From Shewanella jiangmenensis (lineage in GTDB: Bacteria > Pseudomonadota > Gammaproteobacteria > Enterobacterales > Shewanellaceae): a stretch of 64,000 bases of DNA. The stretch is from the NCBI RefSeq assembly GCF_018596335.1, contig NZ_JAHEPS010000011.1, forward strand, positions 1 through 64,000, given 5' to 3'. Below the pieces are notes generated by a model. It was given only the letters and a program-made list of their open reading frames with translations, was not told where the DNA came from and did no database searches. Both the position numbers and the translations under genes were made by a program. Below are positions 8,485-16,803 of the stretch, piece by piece; within the stretch, counting starts at the first letter, position 1; each line of letters begins with the position of its first letter.

Positions 8485-10136
8485 CAGTTTTCCTCATCCA
8501 TTAGGTGAGCTCGCAAAGCCGGCAAATTATCGAGTTGATATTGGTCGAACTTCGGCTTGAGCAATTGGGGCACTATCAGGCTCACAACAGCATTTGCTCT
8601 AGTCATCCCAACGTACAGTTTTGAAATATCGGCCTTTAAGCCTTTGAACAGTTCAAGATCGACCAAGATAATGTAGCGATTCTCGAGCCCCTTGAAATCA
8701 AGCACACGACTAAACGTCACTGAGCTCTGATGCCACTGACAACCGGCAGTCGCATCCACAACCTGGAAACGTCTCCGCCACCGCTTATTGAGATTGCCGA
8801 TCAGCGAATGCTCCCAGTCCGTCATTGACAGTACTGTAATATCACCTGGCAGTACGTGTTCGTCATCGATCCAACGAGTCAGTTTCTTTTCAACCTCATG
8901 TACAGCATCTGCTTCATCTAGACAGTAGATGTACTCCACTTTAAGCCCGTCGCCCTTAACCTTGGCACGACCGATATCTCCACCTGTCAAAAGCATGGTC
9001 GCCGTCGCTATCTGGCGTGTATTTCTACAGTTGTCATAAAGCGGCCAAGGTATTCCGGCCGACTGCAAATAGGCTTTCGCATCCGGCTCTATATCTTCAT
9101 ACATAGAGCCTTGGTTATTGCTGTCCATGAAAAACAGCCAGTGTCCTTTTTCAAGCCCTCCGTCGAATAGGCCATCAAGAAAAAGTATGGAATCCATGTC
9201 CAGAAAATCCTGGCCCTCATCAACCACCAGTACATCAAAGTCAGGCAGTCTTCCCTTTTGCGACTTTTCAATCAAAGCTGAGTAGTCAAGCACATCGACC
9301 ATGCTCGTATTGAGCTTTTCACGCATGTTCCAAGCCAATACCGGACTTCGACAGATGTACAGCACTTCCTTCCCAGAGCGCGACAGCCGGCGGGAGGCTT
9401 CTGCAGCCAAGAATGTTTTCCCGGTGCCGGCTCCTCCCTCGACGACAACCCTTGGTTGGAGCAACAAACCATCAAGATAGCGATACTGATCTGCTGTGAG
9501 CTGAACAAGGTCTTCGACGGCGGTACCGACACGACTTATCAAGGCAGGAACGCGATCAAGATCAGGCCTCATAGCCTTTATCAGAGAAGCAACCTCGGAA
9601 TCGGACAGCAGCTCCTTTCTGCCCGTTTTTTCAGACCAATAGCGATACAGCTTCTCAATCCAAACTTTACATTGGCGACGATCGTAGGTAACCGCATCAA
9701 AAATCAGGGCGGCATCCCACTCAACCGAACTTTCTTCAAAAACCACATCAGGAAACATCAATCCGAAGCCAAAATTAACCCGATTCAAGAGGTCTGTCGG
9801 TATCACCCCCTCCAACCTTTTTTGCAGTGCAAATCGAGCACTTCTGGCTTGGTCTAGCGGGCTCTCGCGTTTGATGTGATCTGCCCCCCCGCGGTCAGTC
9901 ATCACCCACTGGCCCCGTTCGCAACGGACGCGTCCCCCTTTCACTTCCAAAACAAGAACGCCTTTGGGAGAAACAATTACAAAGTCTGCTTCCGCCCATT
10001 GTTTATAATCGTGCTCTGGCAAGTTAAGCGAATGAAGGGCTGTAGCACTGGGCAGCTCAGCCTCTTTTAATGCATCAAATATTTTTCTTTCCGCACTGCT
10101 GGGAAACTTGAAAACAACTTGTGGCAACGTATCCAT
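8484..10136 (-). CDS. NERD-domain nuclease / UvrD-like SF1 helicase fusion
   Basis: A 550-aa protein. Residues ~10-150 form a NERD domain with the PD-(D/E)xK-type signature EADFVIVS...VLVLEVKGG, a fold linked to DNA cleavage. It is followed by an SF1 helicase: Walker A GGAGTGKTFLAAEA (~237), Walker B VLVVDEGQDFLD (~298), DNCRNTRQIATA, DFKGLENRYIILVD and YVGMTRANAVV. It is the first gene of the overlapping NERD-drmA-drmB-UvrD-unknown run and begins 73 bp after the EcoRII-type nuclease gene. NERD-UvrD proteins are common defence-island components. Here it may supply the nuclease activity that DrmC would otherwise provide (inference). Confidence 0.88.
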   Translation of the reverse strand: MDTLPQVVFKFPSSAERKIFDALKEAELPSATALHSLNLPEHDYKQWAEADFVIVSPKGVLVLEVKGGRVRCERGQWVMTDRGGADHIKRESPLDQARSARFALQKRLEGVIPTDLLNRVNFGFGLMFPDVVFEESSVEWDAALIFDAVTYDRRQCKVWIEKLYRYWSEKTGRKELLSDSEVASLIKAMRPDLDRVPALISRVGTAVEDLVQLTADQYRYLDGLLLQPRVVVEGGAGTGKTFLAAEASRRLSRSGKEVLYICRSPVLAWNMREKLNTSMVDVLDYSALIEKSQKGRLPDFDVLVVDEGQDFLDMDSILFLDGLFDGGLEKGHWLFFMDSNNQGSMYEDIEPDAKAYLQSAGIPWPLYDNCRNTRQIATATMLLTGGDIGRAKVKGDGLKVEYIYCLDEADAVHEVEKKLTRWIDDEHVLPGDITVLSMTDWEHSLIGNLNKRWRRRFQVVDATAGCQWHQSSVTFSRVLDFKGLENRYIILVDLELFKGLKADISKLYVGMTRANAVVSLIVPQLLKPKFDQYQLDNLPALRAHLMDEEN

Positions 10137-10209
10137 ACTGATTACCTACTTATAGATTCTCCGTGCTTTCTGATTAAATACACCATCACCGTTCATTTGC
10201 TTTCATCTA

Positions 10210-11451
10210 CTACCTGACTTCACTAATGAAGTCTTTGAAAGTATAAAGGTACTCTCTTTGATTATCGGTGTATGTTTGCTGAATTGGTGCAGGAACCACT
10301 AGCTGGAGATATTCGTTCTGCATTTCAGATGTCTGGTCTTCCGATATTGCTGGCTGAAGAGTTATCAGGTGCTTCCTTTCAATCCTTTTGGCCTCTGCCA
10401 ATACCTGACGCCAGCGATCTTTACAGGTGGTTTTTGCCCCCAGCATTCGGAGCTTTGATTCGTCGAATGATTCGTCATGGTAAGCAACTTGCCCAGGAAA
10501 AAGGAAGTCAGGAGTTCGCTTTCCTTCGGTTTTTGCGCCTCTATCGAAACTAACCCCGTTTAGAGTGAGTATTTCTTCAATGTGATTTTCGAAAGCGTGG
10601 CCACCTCTTGACTTCCGCCGGTTTTGCACGCTAAGCGAAAACTTAACAAACTCGTCGACATCATCTCCGTACTTGCCAAAGCCTTGCCGTAACCTTTCAG
10701 CAACAATGTGTCTCTCGAGTAGCCTGAATAAATTTTCTTCCTCATCCATCCAAGCTAGGAGTGCATCATCGGGAGAGTCAATAATATCAATGGCCCCAGA
10801 GTAGCAATCTCTTGCAAAGGAGGAGAAATCCCTAGTTTTTGGAAAAGAACCGCCAAATTTTTCAAGGATTGCTGCAAGCTTGTCTGAGTCGTCACTTCTC
10901 CCGGTATCAAGCTCAAGACCTAATTGAGCCAACATTACTCTGACAGGAAGCACGATTTCATTCTGTCGAAAAGGCACTTTTGTTAGCGAGAAATTTGTTG
11001 CGACACCGGAAGCACCAAAGAGTGCGCGAAGCTGCTTCTCTGCAGAGCTGTCGTGAGGTGCGAAAACCATTAGCAAAGTGTTTTCCCGGGTCAATGCAAT
11101 CAGAAAGAAGTCACCCTCCTGTAACTGAGCTGTTACATCGTTATCTGTGTAGTACAAGCGGTATTCAGAAGAGCGATCAGGTTGGTTGTATCTGGTGTCA
11201 TACCAAGACACTGAATCTTCGATAAGAACAGGTTCGTCAGAGTCATCCGTTATATAGCTAAGAACAGCTTTGAAATACCTCTTCTCGCCATCCAGAGGCA
11301 ATCCCAGAAACTCAGCAAATCCGGCTTTAACTAATCCGCCTATTTCATGTTGATTTGACCCTTTGGTCGTACTGCCGGAGCGTGGAACATCAACCGCTTT
11401 TAAGTTTTTGATGGCAACAGCTTTGAATACATCGGTCAACTTTTCGTACAT
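10210..11451 (-). CDS. EcoRII-type (type IIE) restriction endonuclease
   Basis: A 413-aa protein with both EcoRII domains. The N-terminal effector domain (~1-170) contains SWYDTRYNQPDRSSEYRLYY. The C-terminal PD-(D/E)xK domain (~280-413) contains TPDFLFPG, then GAKTTCKDRWRQVLAEA, and ends TFKDFISEV. EcoRII reads CCWGG, cuts before the first C and needs a second site bound by the N-terminal domain. The preceding Dcm-like methyltransferase is the expected protector. A GGGAAAG Shine-Dalgarno-like sequence precedes the ATG. It is probably the first gene of the DISARM-like operon, with a promoter in the ~700-bp gap upstream. CCWGG specificity is inferred from family. Confidence 0.9.
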   Translation of the reverse strand: MYEKLTDVFKAVAIKNLKAVDVPRSGSTTKGSNQHEIGGLVKAGFAEFLGLPLDGEKRYFKAVLSYITDDSDEPVLIEDSVSWYDTRYNQPDRSSEYRLYYTDNDVTAQLQEGDFFLIALTRENTLLMVFAPHDSSAEKQLRALFGASGVATNFSLTKVPFRQNEIVLPVRVMLAQLGLELDTGRSDDSDKLAAILEKFGGSFPKTRDFSSFARDCYSGAIDIIDSPDDALLAWMDEEENLFRLLERHIVAERLRQGFGKYGDDVDEFVKFSLSVQNRRKSRGGHAFENHIEEILTLNGVSFDRGAKTEGKRTPDFLFPGQVAYHDESFDESKLRMLGAKTTCKDRWRQVLAEAKRIERKHLITLQPAISEDQTSEMQNEYLQLVVPAPIQQTYTDNQREYLYTFKDFISEVR

Positions 11452-12118
11452 TCACTTTCCCTAATTCCGAGTGTTTATAAGGGGCTAATTAGTCCAGAAG
11501 CGAGCCTTCTTTTCCCCCTTATGGCGCACTCCCAACTCCTACTAACAGCCTGCAGGTCGGCTTACCTTCCAATTCACTTATTGACATCGCGCGGTCCCCG
11601 AATGCCAACGATGTTACCGAGCCAACGGTTGCTGCCTAACCTTAGAACGAACCAGACCAACTGAATTTCGTTAAAAGCAGTATTGATAAATCTCGTCAAA
11701 ACAACAGCAAGTTAGCACCTTGGGCTTAATCAAATCTAGGCGTAGATCAAGTTTCTGTTGTAGCTCTCACAGCCTGAATAGAACTAAAGCCTTGTATCTG
11801 CTTATCTGTTGTTCATGTGCATATAAGAGGGAAGCTGAAGGGGGTGAGCGGATGGCTGTCCTTATTTTGATGCTGGCCGTGCCTTTGACGGCGTTAGCTA
11901 AGCGGTTCTTCCCTGACCCAAATTGTTTTGATGCACCGTTCGAGTGCAGTGCTGTGTGAATGGCAGCGGTCATCTATTTATAAGACGGTTATCCTAACTG
12001 TGACTGTATTGTTAAACAATAAAAAACCATCAGGCAAATAAGCGGCCGTGTACTGCGGTTGTAATAAAGAGAGGGTTGGTAGTTATGTGATAAAGAGCTA
12101 CTGTGATAGTAAGTAATG
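11452..12118. other. Intergenic region upstream of the EcoRII/DISARM-like operon
   Basis: About 670 bp without a confident gene. Because the methyltransferase gene ends in a terminator, this gap must carry the promoter for the EcoRII-drm operon. I see no clear operator. One small plus-strand reading frame with a good ribosome binding site is listed separately. A short inverted repeat ATTGTT/AACAAT lies near 12008-12020. Confidence 0.5.
11852..11959 (+). CDS. Possible 35-aa hydrophobic small protein
   Basis: The sequence GGGGGTGA lies a few bases before an ATG opening a 35-codon frame. The N-terminus is hydrophobic (MAVLILMLAVPLTALA), resembling a small membrane peptide or signal sequence, and the rest is polar and ends FECSAV. 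It is antisense to its neighbours and sits between the methyltransferase terminator and the EcoRII promoter region. It could be a small membrane toxin or chance; there is no homology evidence. Confidence 0.25.
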   Translation: MAVLILMLAVPLTALAKRFFPDPNCFDAPFECSAV

Positions 12119-12146
12119 AAAGAAGGGCGCATTTGCGCCCTTCTTT
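12119..12146 (-). terminator. Terminator after the C5 methyltransferase gene
   Basis: Perfect 12-bp arms AAAGAAGGGCGC / GCGCCCTTCTTT around a 4-base loop lie 4 bp after the methyltransferase stop. The U-rich end is short (CTTTC), so termination may be partial. It separates methyltransferase expression from the EcoRII-drm operon. Confidence 0.75.
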
Positions 12147-12150
12147 GCAT

Positions 12151-13935
12151 TTAAGCAGCATTCTTTTTTCGATTTTTTTCTGCCACAACAACATCCCTGA
12201 TATGTGGTGCCATGAGCTGGGCCACGGCTCTGAATACAGAAACCACCACTGAATTACCAAACTGTTTGTAAGCGTTGTTGTCCGCGCAAACGATTCTGAA
12301 ATCCGTGTCGTTTTCAGTACGATCAAACTCTGGCTTCTCGAAACCCATCAGCCTTGCACATTCCTGCGGGGTCAGCCTTCTTGGCGTAAGGTAGGTAGGA
12401 TCGAACTCTTTGGCATAACGGCCGTGCAAATCGTCGTAACGGCTTTCACCGTCCTTAATAAATTCCTTGTAATCTTTCTCGCTACAGCCCGGGTTTTGCG
12501 CCTTCATTTTTTCAGCATAGGCAATGGAAGCCACTTCACGATCAAGGTTCTTGCGAATAGCGTGCTCGCGGTTGTTATCCAAGTACTCCATAGGCAAGTT
12601 GTGCTGGTTGATTAGGATTTCCGAGCCGTCCTTGTAGTAACGTGCTGACAGGGTACGGGTCACCGCGTTTTCATCGTCTGGGTTTACCAGCCCGAATCCG
12701 AACCCATTGCCCTTGGTCTGGTGTTTCAGGGCATAGTGGTAGAGGTAGTTCCACAGGTTGTGCGTAAGGGTATATTTCTCTTCATCCTGCTCGCTCAGTT
12801 TGCAGAGGATATCCGCTACGGTGTAACGCTGTGGCGGGTAATGCTGGCTGACGTTTCTTAGGGAGAACTCACTCAGGGACGGCATCGTTTCCAGCAGGTC
12901 GTTGCGGATCCCAACCAAGACGATACGTTCACGGTGCTGCGGTGTGAAATGCTTGCCGTCGATAATGGTCGGCTCTGATGCTTTTCTTGCCCGCACACAC
13001 TGAATGTCTTCTTCAATGCCGCCGGTCTCCCGGGTGCTTTTCTGTGCTGTGCCAGTAATGTCTGCCACATGATAGCCGAGTCGGTTAAGGGTGCGGATGA
13101 TGGTAGCGAAGGTGTTGCCCTTGTCATGGCTTTTGAGGTTTTTTACGTTCTCAAGCACAAAGAACTTAGGCTTTCTTGCTTCGATGATTTTCTCTACATC
13201 AAAGAACAGAGTGCCCTGGGTATCACACTCAAAACCGTGCGCCCGGCCAAGTGAGTTTTTCTTCGAAACGCCGGCGAGTGAGAACGGCTGACACGGAAAC
13301 CCAGCCAGCAGCACATCATGCTCCGGAATATGTCGCAGGATATTAGCCTTTTTCTCTTCATCACTAAGAGTGTGGACTCCGCTAAGAGTGATCTTGGTGA
13401 TGTCCATCAGTGAAGTGTTTTTCTCCGGCTCACCCTCCTGCTTTTCCGCAAAATAGGGGTAAGGGTCGTTTTCCTCGTCTAGGAAGTACGGCAGTTCATT
13501 TTCATCCACATAGTGGTTGGCCAGATATGTTCGGCGCGCCTGGCGCTCATACTCGCTGGTAAAGACACACTTGCCGCCGATCTCAGCAAAGCCCTTGCGG
13601 ATACCGCCGATACCGGCAAAGAGATCAATAAAGGTAAAGTCAGGATTGTCCCAGTGCACGGGCTTTGTTGGGAGCAATTTGCTACGGATGCACTCGATGG
13701 TACGCTCACTGAATATCAGGTCGCTCTGCTCTGGATTCTTTTTCCAGTGGTTAAGTTTTTCTCTGGTAACAACCGGGGTGATTTCCAGCGGACTCAGTCT
13801 CAAGGCTAGGTTTTTCTGATCGTAGATTTCGACCAGTAGCTTAAGTAGCTGATTGGTTTTTTCTTTCTGCTTCAGGATGCGTTCTTCATCGACGCGGTCG
13901 CCGTCTATGATGTATTCTCTGTGCTGCACAGACAT
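12151..13935 (-). CDS. Dcm/M.EcoRII-type DNA (cytosine-5) methyltransferase
   Basis: A 594-aa C5 methyltransferase. Motif I is FIDLFAGIGGIRKGF (~103), motif IV GFPCQPFSLAG with the catalytic Cys (~212), motif VI VLENVKNL (~258), motif VIII QHRERIVLVGI (~330), and motifs IX-X LTPRRLTPQECARLMGF and QFGNSVVV. The first ~95 residues precede the catalytic core, as in M.EcoRII and M.SsoII, where that part binds DNA and represses the gene. The annotated ATG is only 1 base from an AGGAGG; a GTG two codons later has ideal 7-base spacing and may be the true start. Adjacent vsr supports 5-methylcytosine production. CCWGG specificity is inferred from family and neighbours. It presumably protects against the flanking nucleases and may mark self for the DrmAB system. 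Confidence 0.92.
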   Translation of the reverse strand: MSVQHREYIIDGDRVDEERILKQKEKTNQLLKLLVEIYDQKNLALRLSPLEITPVVTREKLNHWKKNPEQSDLIFSERTIECIRSKLLPTKPVHWDNPDFTFIDLFAGIGGIRKGFAEIGGKCVFTSEYERQARRTYLANHYVDENELPYFLDEENDPYPYFAEKQEGEPEKNTSLMDITKITLSGVHTLSDEEKKANILRHIPEHDVLLAGFPCQPFSLAGVSKKNSLGRAHGFECDTQGTLFFDVEKIIEARKPKFFVLENVKNLKSHDKGNTFATIIRTLNRLGYHVADITGTAQKSTRETGGIEEDIQCVRARKASEPTIIDGKHFTPQHRERIVLVGIRNDLLETMPSLSEFSLRNVSQHYPPQRYTVADILCKLSEQDEEKYTLTHNLWNYLYHYALKHQTKGNGFGFGLVNPDDENAVTRTLSARYYKDGSEILINQHNLPMEYLDNNREHAIRKNLDREVASIAYAEKMKAQNPGCSEKDYKEFIKDGESRYDDLHGRYAKEFDPTYLTPRRLTPQECARLMGFEKPEFDRTENDTDFRIVCADNNAYKQFGNSVVVSVFRAVAQLMAPHIRDVVVAEKNRKKNAA

Positions 13936-13949
13936 TCCTCCTAGGGCCG

Positions 13950-13974
13950 TTTGTGTTAGAGCTTATCACACAAA
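13950..13974. promoter_or_regulatory. Candidate operator upstream of the methyltransferase gene
   Basis: Perfect arms TTTGTGT (13950-13956) and ACACAAA (13968-13974) with an 11-base spacer lie just upstream of the methyltransferase ribosome binding site. In the M.EcoRII/M.SsoII family, the N-terminal extension represses transcription from such a site. Autoregulation here is inference. Confidence 0.4.
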
Positions 13975-14002
13975 ATTCCCTTTTTTAAATTATTATGTGT
14001 TT

Positions 14003-14563
14003 TTATACAGTGGTTAGTATGCCTGTCATTCTGTCATTTTCTGTTTCGTTAAGACAGATCATCCCGCCGCTGTCGATAATGCCTGCCTTCGAGCCGCTTA
14101 TTATCCAAGTTTCAACCAGTCTGGCTGTCGTCCCTTCAGGCAACCTTGCGTGGCCTTTCAGAGCACACTCCCAGATAACAAGAACCCGGATACCCAGACG
14201 ATGCAATGCGGCGAGGTTTTTTCTGTCTCGGATGACGTTGCCGTTGAGTTTTTCTGCCCAGAAGGCTCTGCGTGTGCGGGGAAGCGTAAAAAGGTGACAG
14301 CCATGGGCATGCCAGAAACAGCCGTTGATAAAAACGGCGGCCCGGTGTTTACCCATCCATATATCGGGTTTGCCAGGAATACCGACTGGAGCTATGCGGT
14401 AGCGGAAGCCGCGCTGATACAGCGCCTTTCGGACAACAATTTCGAGGCGGGTATCACGCCCTCTGATTGCCTGCATATTTCTGCGTCTTTGTTCCACTTC
14501 TATGCCTTTTTCAAAGCCACTCTTGGGATTATTTGAGCAGATTGATTTCCTGTTTCTGCTCAT
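14003..14563 (-). CDS. vsr: Very-short-patch repair endonuclease Vsr
   Basis: A 186-aa Vsr protein matching the family from end to end: RRRNMQAIRGRDTRLE at the start, GIPGKPDIW with the catalytic Asp, AAVFINGCFWHAHGC (metal-binding His/Cys), RDRKNLAALHRLG, VLVIWECALKG. Vsr nicks T:G mismatches that arise when 5-methylcytosine in Dcm-type sites deaminates, so it fits the adjacent methyltransferase. Its start lies inside the end of the upstream MvaI-family gene (35-bp overlap), and the methyltransferase gene begins 67 bp downstream. A second, decayed vsr lies near 44 kb. Confidence 0.95.
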   Translation of the reverse strand: MSRNRKSICSNNPKSGFEKGIEVEQRRRNMQAIRGRDTRLEIVVRKALYQRGFRYRIAPVGIPGKPDIWMGKHRAAVFINGCFWHAHGCHLFTLPRTRRAFWAEKLNGNVIRDRKNLAALHRLGIRVLVIWECALKGHARLPEGTTARLVETWIISGSKAGIIDSGGMICLNETENDRMTGILTTV

Positions 14564-15896
14564 AAAGGTGTGGAATCACCTTGTGAATTTGATTCACCCG
14601 CCACTGCGTACGGCGTTTGTTATTCTTCGGGTTGGCCGGGTCGCACTTCGGCGCAGGGTCAATAAAGATGGCATGGTCTAGGATAGCATCCAGCAACTTT
14701 TTCGGGTTAGTACCACGGCACCACACCACATCCTTTCCGAAGAACACCTCATACTTGTGACCGCTAACCTTCAGCTCTTTATTCTCGGTATTAATGCGGG
14801 TGGCTGGCACGTAAACGGCCTCGTTGTGTTTGGCGCCCCATCCTCCCAGAATCCGCTCCATACTCCACCCTGCGGCCAAGTTCCCGTCAGCATCGAACAT
14901 CCCAATATATAGCTCTTCGCGATTAAGCTGCTTTGAGATACTTTCTTCCCTGTTATATCCCATTATTCTCAGCGTCAGACCTGACTTTGCGCTTCGCTTG
15001 CCTTCCTTGTGGACACCGGTCCAGCGCCATTCCCCATTCTTTTCATATCCATAGGTGGTCATGAATTTGGTGAAATCCTCTTTGTAGAGGCCCATATCCG
15101 GCTCGGTGGTCATCAGGGTCAGTTTTTTCGCCGTGTGCGCCTTCAGCTCAACACCCATGTAGTCTCCATCCTTGTTGGCGTTAGGGATGATTTCCAGCGC
15201 ATCTTCCAGTGTGTAACCGCAGACTTGGTTACCGTTAAACGGAATCGTCGTGTTGTCAATTGTACGTCGGACACCCGGCATCCAGCGCTCAACCACAGCG
15301 GTCAGTTTCTGCTGCAGGTCATTTTCGTGAATGTAGGATTCACGCAGCAGCTTGATGACACCGGAGCCTTCAAATCCCGGGGAGGCGAGTACCTTCTTAA
15401 GCAGATTACCCTGGGGCATCACGATAATTGCAATTGCACCACCGTACTGCGTTCGGCCTAGGATCATGATGCGTTTAAGTTCTGGATTGGCCTTAGTGAA
15501 TTCGACGGAGAGTGAAGCCGGGATTTCGGCTGTTTCTGTCTTGAAGCCACTGAGGCGCATTTCCGGGTACTGGGCGTAAATCAGCATTTTTACTTTCGGC
15601 GCACGAATTTCCCGCCCGTTATTTGTCAGCCAGGAAAAGTTCTTGAAAACTGCTTCAGGAATACTCCTTCCCCTGCTTTTTCCGCCCTTCTTGGCGCTAA
15701 TTACCGGCCCGCGTTCTGCATACTCAAAGTCAAACAGCGAACCCAGCATGTTAAAATCTGATGACCAGCGAATCTGGTTCTGGTCATTGGCATTTTTTGG
15801 TAATACCTTGGCAAGCACATGGGTAAAGCGATTTTCAGGAAACAGTGCTAGGATCTGTTCAATATCCGCGAGGTGGTGCTCGTAGATCTCACTCAT
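14529..15896 (-). CDS. MvaI/BcnI-family restriction endonuclease with N-terminal extension
   Basis: A 455-aa protein from the chosen ATG, which has GGAGAAAG upstream; a longer frame would run back through a hairpin. The C-terminal ~230 residues carry the MvaI/BcnI fold: CGYTLEDALEI, then GDYMGVELKAHT with the D...ExK catalytic set, and KYEVFFGKDVVWCRG. MvaI and BcnI are monomers of about 240 aa that read CCWGG or CCSGG, so the first ~220 residues are an extra domain of unknown role, perhaps regulatory like EcoRII-N. It overlaps vsr. It is the second restriction nuclease beside one methyltransferase. The exact recognition site cannot be told from sequence alone. Confidence 0.88.
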   Translation of the reverse strand: MSEIYEHHLADIEQILALFPENRFTHVLAKVLPKNANDQNQIRWSSDFNMLGSLFDFEYAERGPVISAKKGGKSRGRSIPEAVFKNFSWLTNNGREIRAPKVKMLIYAQYPEMRLSGFKTETAEIPASLSVEFTKANPELKRIMILGRTQYGGAIAIIVMPQGNLLKKVLASPGFEGSGVIKLLRESYIHENDLQQKLTAVVERWMPGVRRTIDNTTIPFNGNQVCGYTLEDALEIIPNANKDGDYMGVELKAHTAKKLTLMTTEPDMGLYKEDFTKFMTTYGYEKNGEWRWTGVHKEGKRSAKSGLTLRIMGYNREESISKQLNREELYIGMFDADGNLAAGWSMERILGGWGAKHNEAVYVPATRINTENKELKVSGHKYEVFFGKDVVWCRGTNPKKLLDAILDHAIFIDPAPKCDPANPKNNKRRTQWRVNQIHKVIPHLYEQKQEINLLK

Positions 15897-15926
15897 CGGC
15901 TTTCTCCGTTTCAGACATTTCTGAGG

Positions 15927-15964
15927 CTTCAGGACGCAGATTCCTCGGAATCTGCGTCCTGAAG
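15927..15964 (-). promoter_or_regulatory. Perfect hairpin in the leader of the MvaI-family nuclease gene
   Basis: Perfect 18-bp arms (CTTCAGGACGCAGATTCC and its reverse complement) around a 2-base loop end about 30 bases upstream of the chosen start codon. As RNA it would be very stable and could control translation or decay of the nuclease message; as DNA it could be an operator. There is no T-run on the minus strand, so it is not a simple terminator. Confidence 0.6.
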
Positions 15965-16405
15965 AGTATCTCAATCGAGACACGTGACGGAGACAATATA
16001 CCCAGCACCTATCAATAATATCAATCAGTTAGACATTCTTAAACCGAACGCAGTCAATGTATAGTTACCGTGTTCTATTAATTCAGGACAGTACGTAAGG
16101 TCGATTCTGAGCTTGAGCTAGATTTACAACACGATTGTGTTGAAGGGGGTAATGCTGGTTGTAAGGGTATACCTGGTGTTCATTGATGTCTTTCCTCACC
16201 TCAACCATGCATGGAAATACTGTAACAGGAGCCTTGCTGCCTAAGTATCATTCACTAATCTGATCTGATCTGAAAACATAGCTATACCGTGGACAATTTC
16301 TGAGGCGGTGAGGTCATTTTACAAAAGCTGCTCACTTTAGATCTGCTACAAAAAATTTTATCAAACCACACCGTATCAATCACATGCTGCTCAAACCGGA
16401 ATGTC
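15965..16405. other. Intergenic region between the RM cluster and alpA
   Basis: About 440 bp with no gene seen on either strand. It must hold the promoter for the MvaI-vsr transcript. Base composition is more AT-rich than the flanking genes. I found no clear repeat or att site in it. Confidence 0.5.
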
Positions 16406-16585
16406 TCACTCCCGCTCTACAACACGCTCCATAATCCAAGCCTGCACTTCTTCTTCTACCCAAGCCACCAAACGGGGACCTAGTTTCACGGATTTTGGGA
16501 AACGGTCTTCATTCATGTAGTTATAGATAGAGGAACGGCCAAGACCGGTCAGTTCAGATACTTTTTTTAGTCGAATCAGCTTCAT
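16406..16585 (-). CDS. AlpA-family excisionase-like regulator
   Basis: A 59-aa protein beginning MKLIRLKKVSELTGLGRSS and continuing IYNYMNEDRFPKSVKLG, then VAWVEEEVQAWIMERV. This is the standard AlpA (MerR-like winged helix) pattern of short regulators in prophages and integrative elements, which activate integrase or excision genes. An in-frame ATG and TGA bound it. It stands alone, facing the RM cluster and divergent from radC, and marks the mobile-element character of this stretch. Confidence 0.88.
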   Translation of the reverse strand: MKLIRLKKVSELTGLGRSSIYNYMNEDRFPKSVKLGPRLVAWVEEEVQAWIMERVVERE

Positions 16586-16803
16586 GATGAGCTCCGAGTT
16601 ATTGAGTCATCACATATGCGGTGGCAGTAATTTTTAACTGTCCGATACCAGACGCTGTGCCCCTTCCTCCCCGCTTTCCCCTTCACGTGCCCACTCCTTC
16701 TGCCATATCCGCCGTTCACAGCCTGCCGAGGTTTCGAATATTTTTCAGACATATATCACCCCTGTGCATATACCCAGCATCTCGCCAAATCCATGGAGGC
16801 CCT

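Noticed and set aside
599..10136. Complete classical DISARM locus
   Set aside because: No separate PLD protein DrmC, DrmD or DrmE was found; the PLD protein near 45 kb is distant and a different family.
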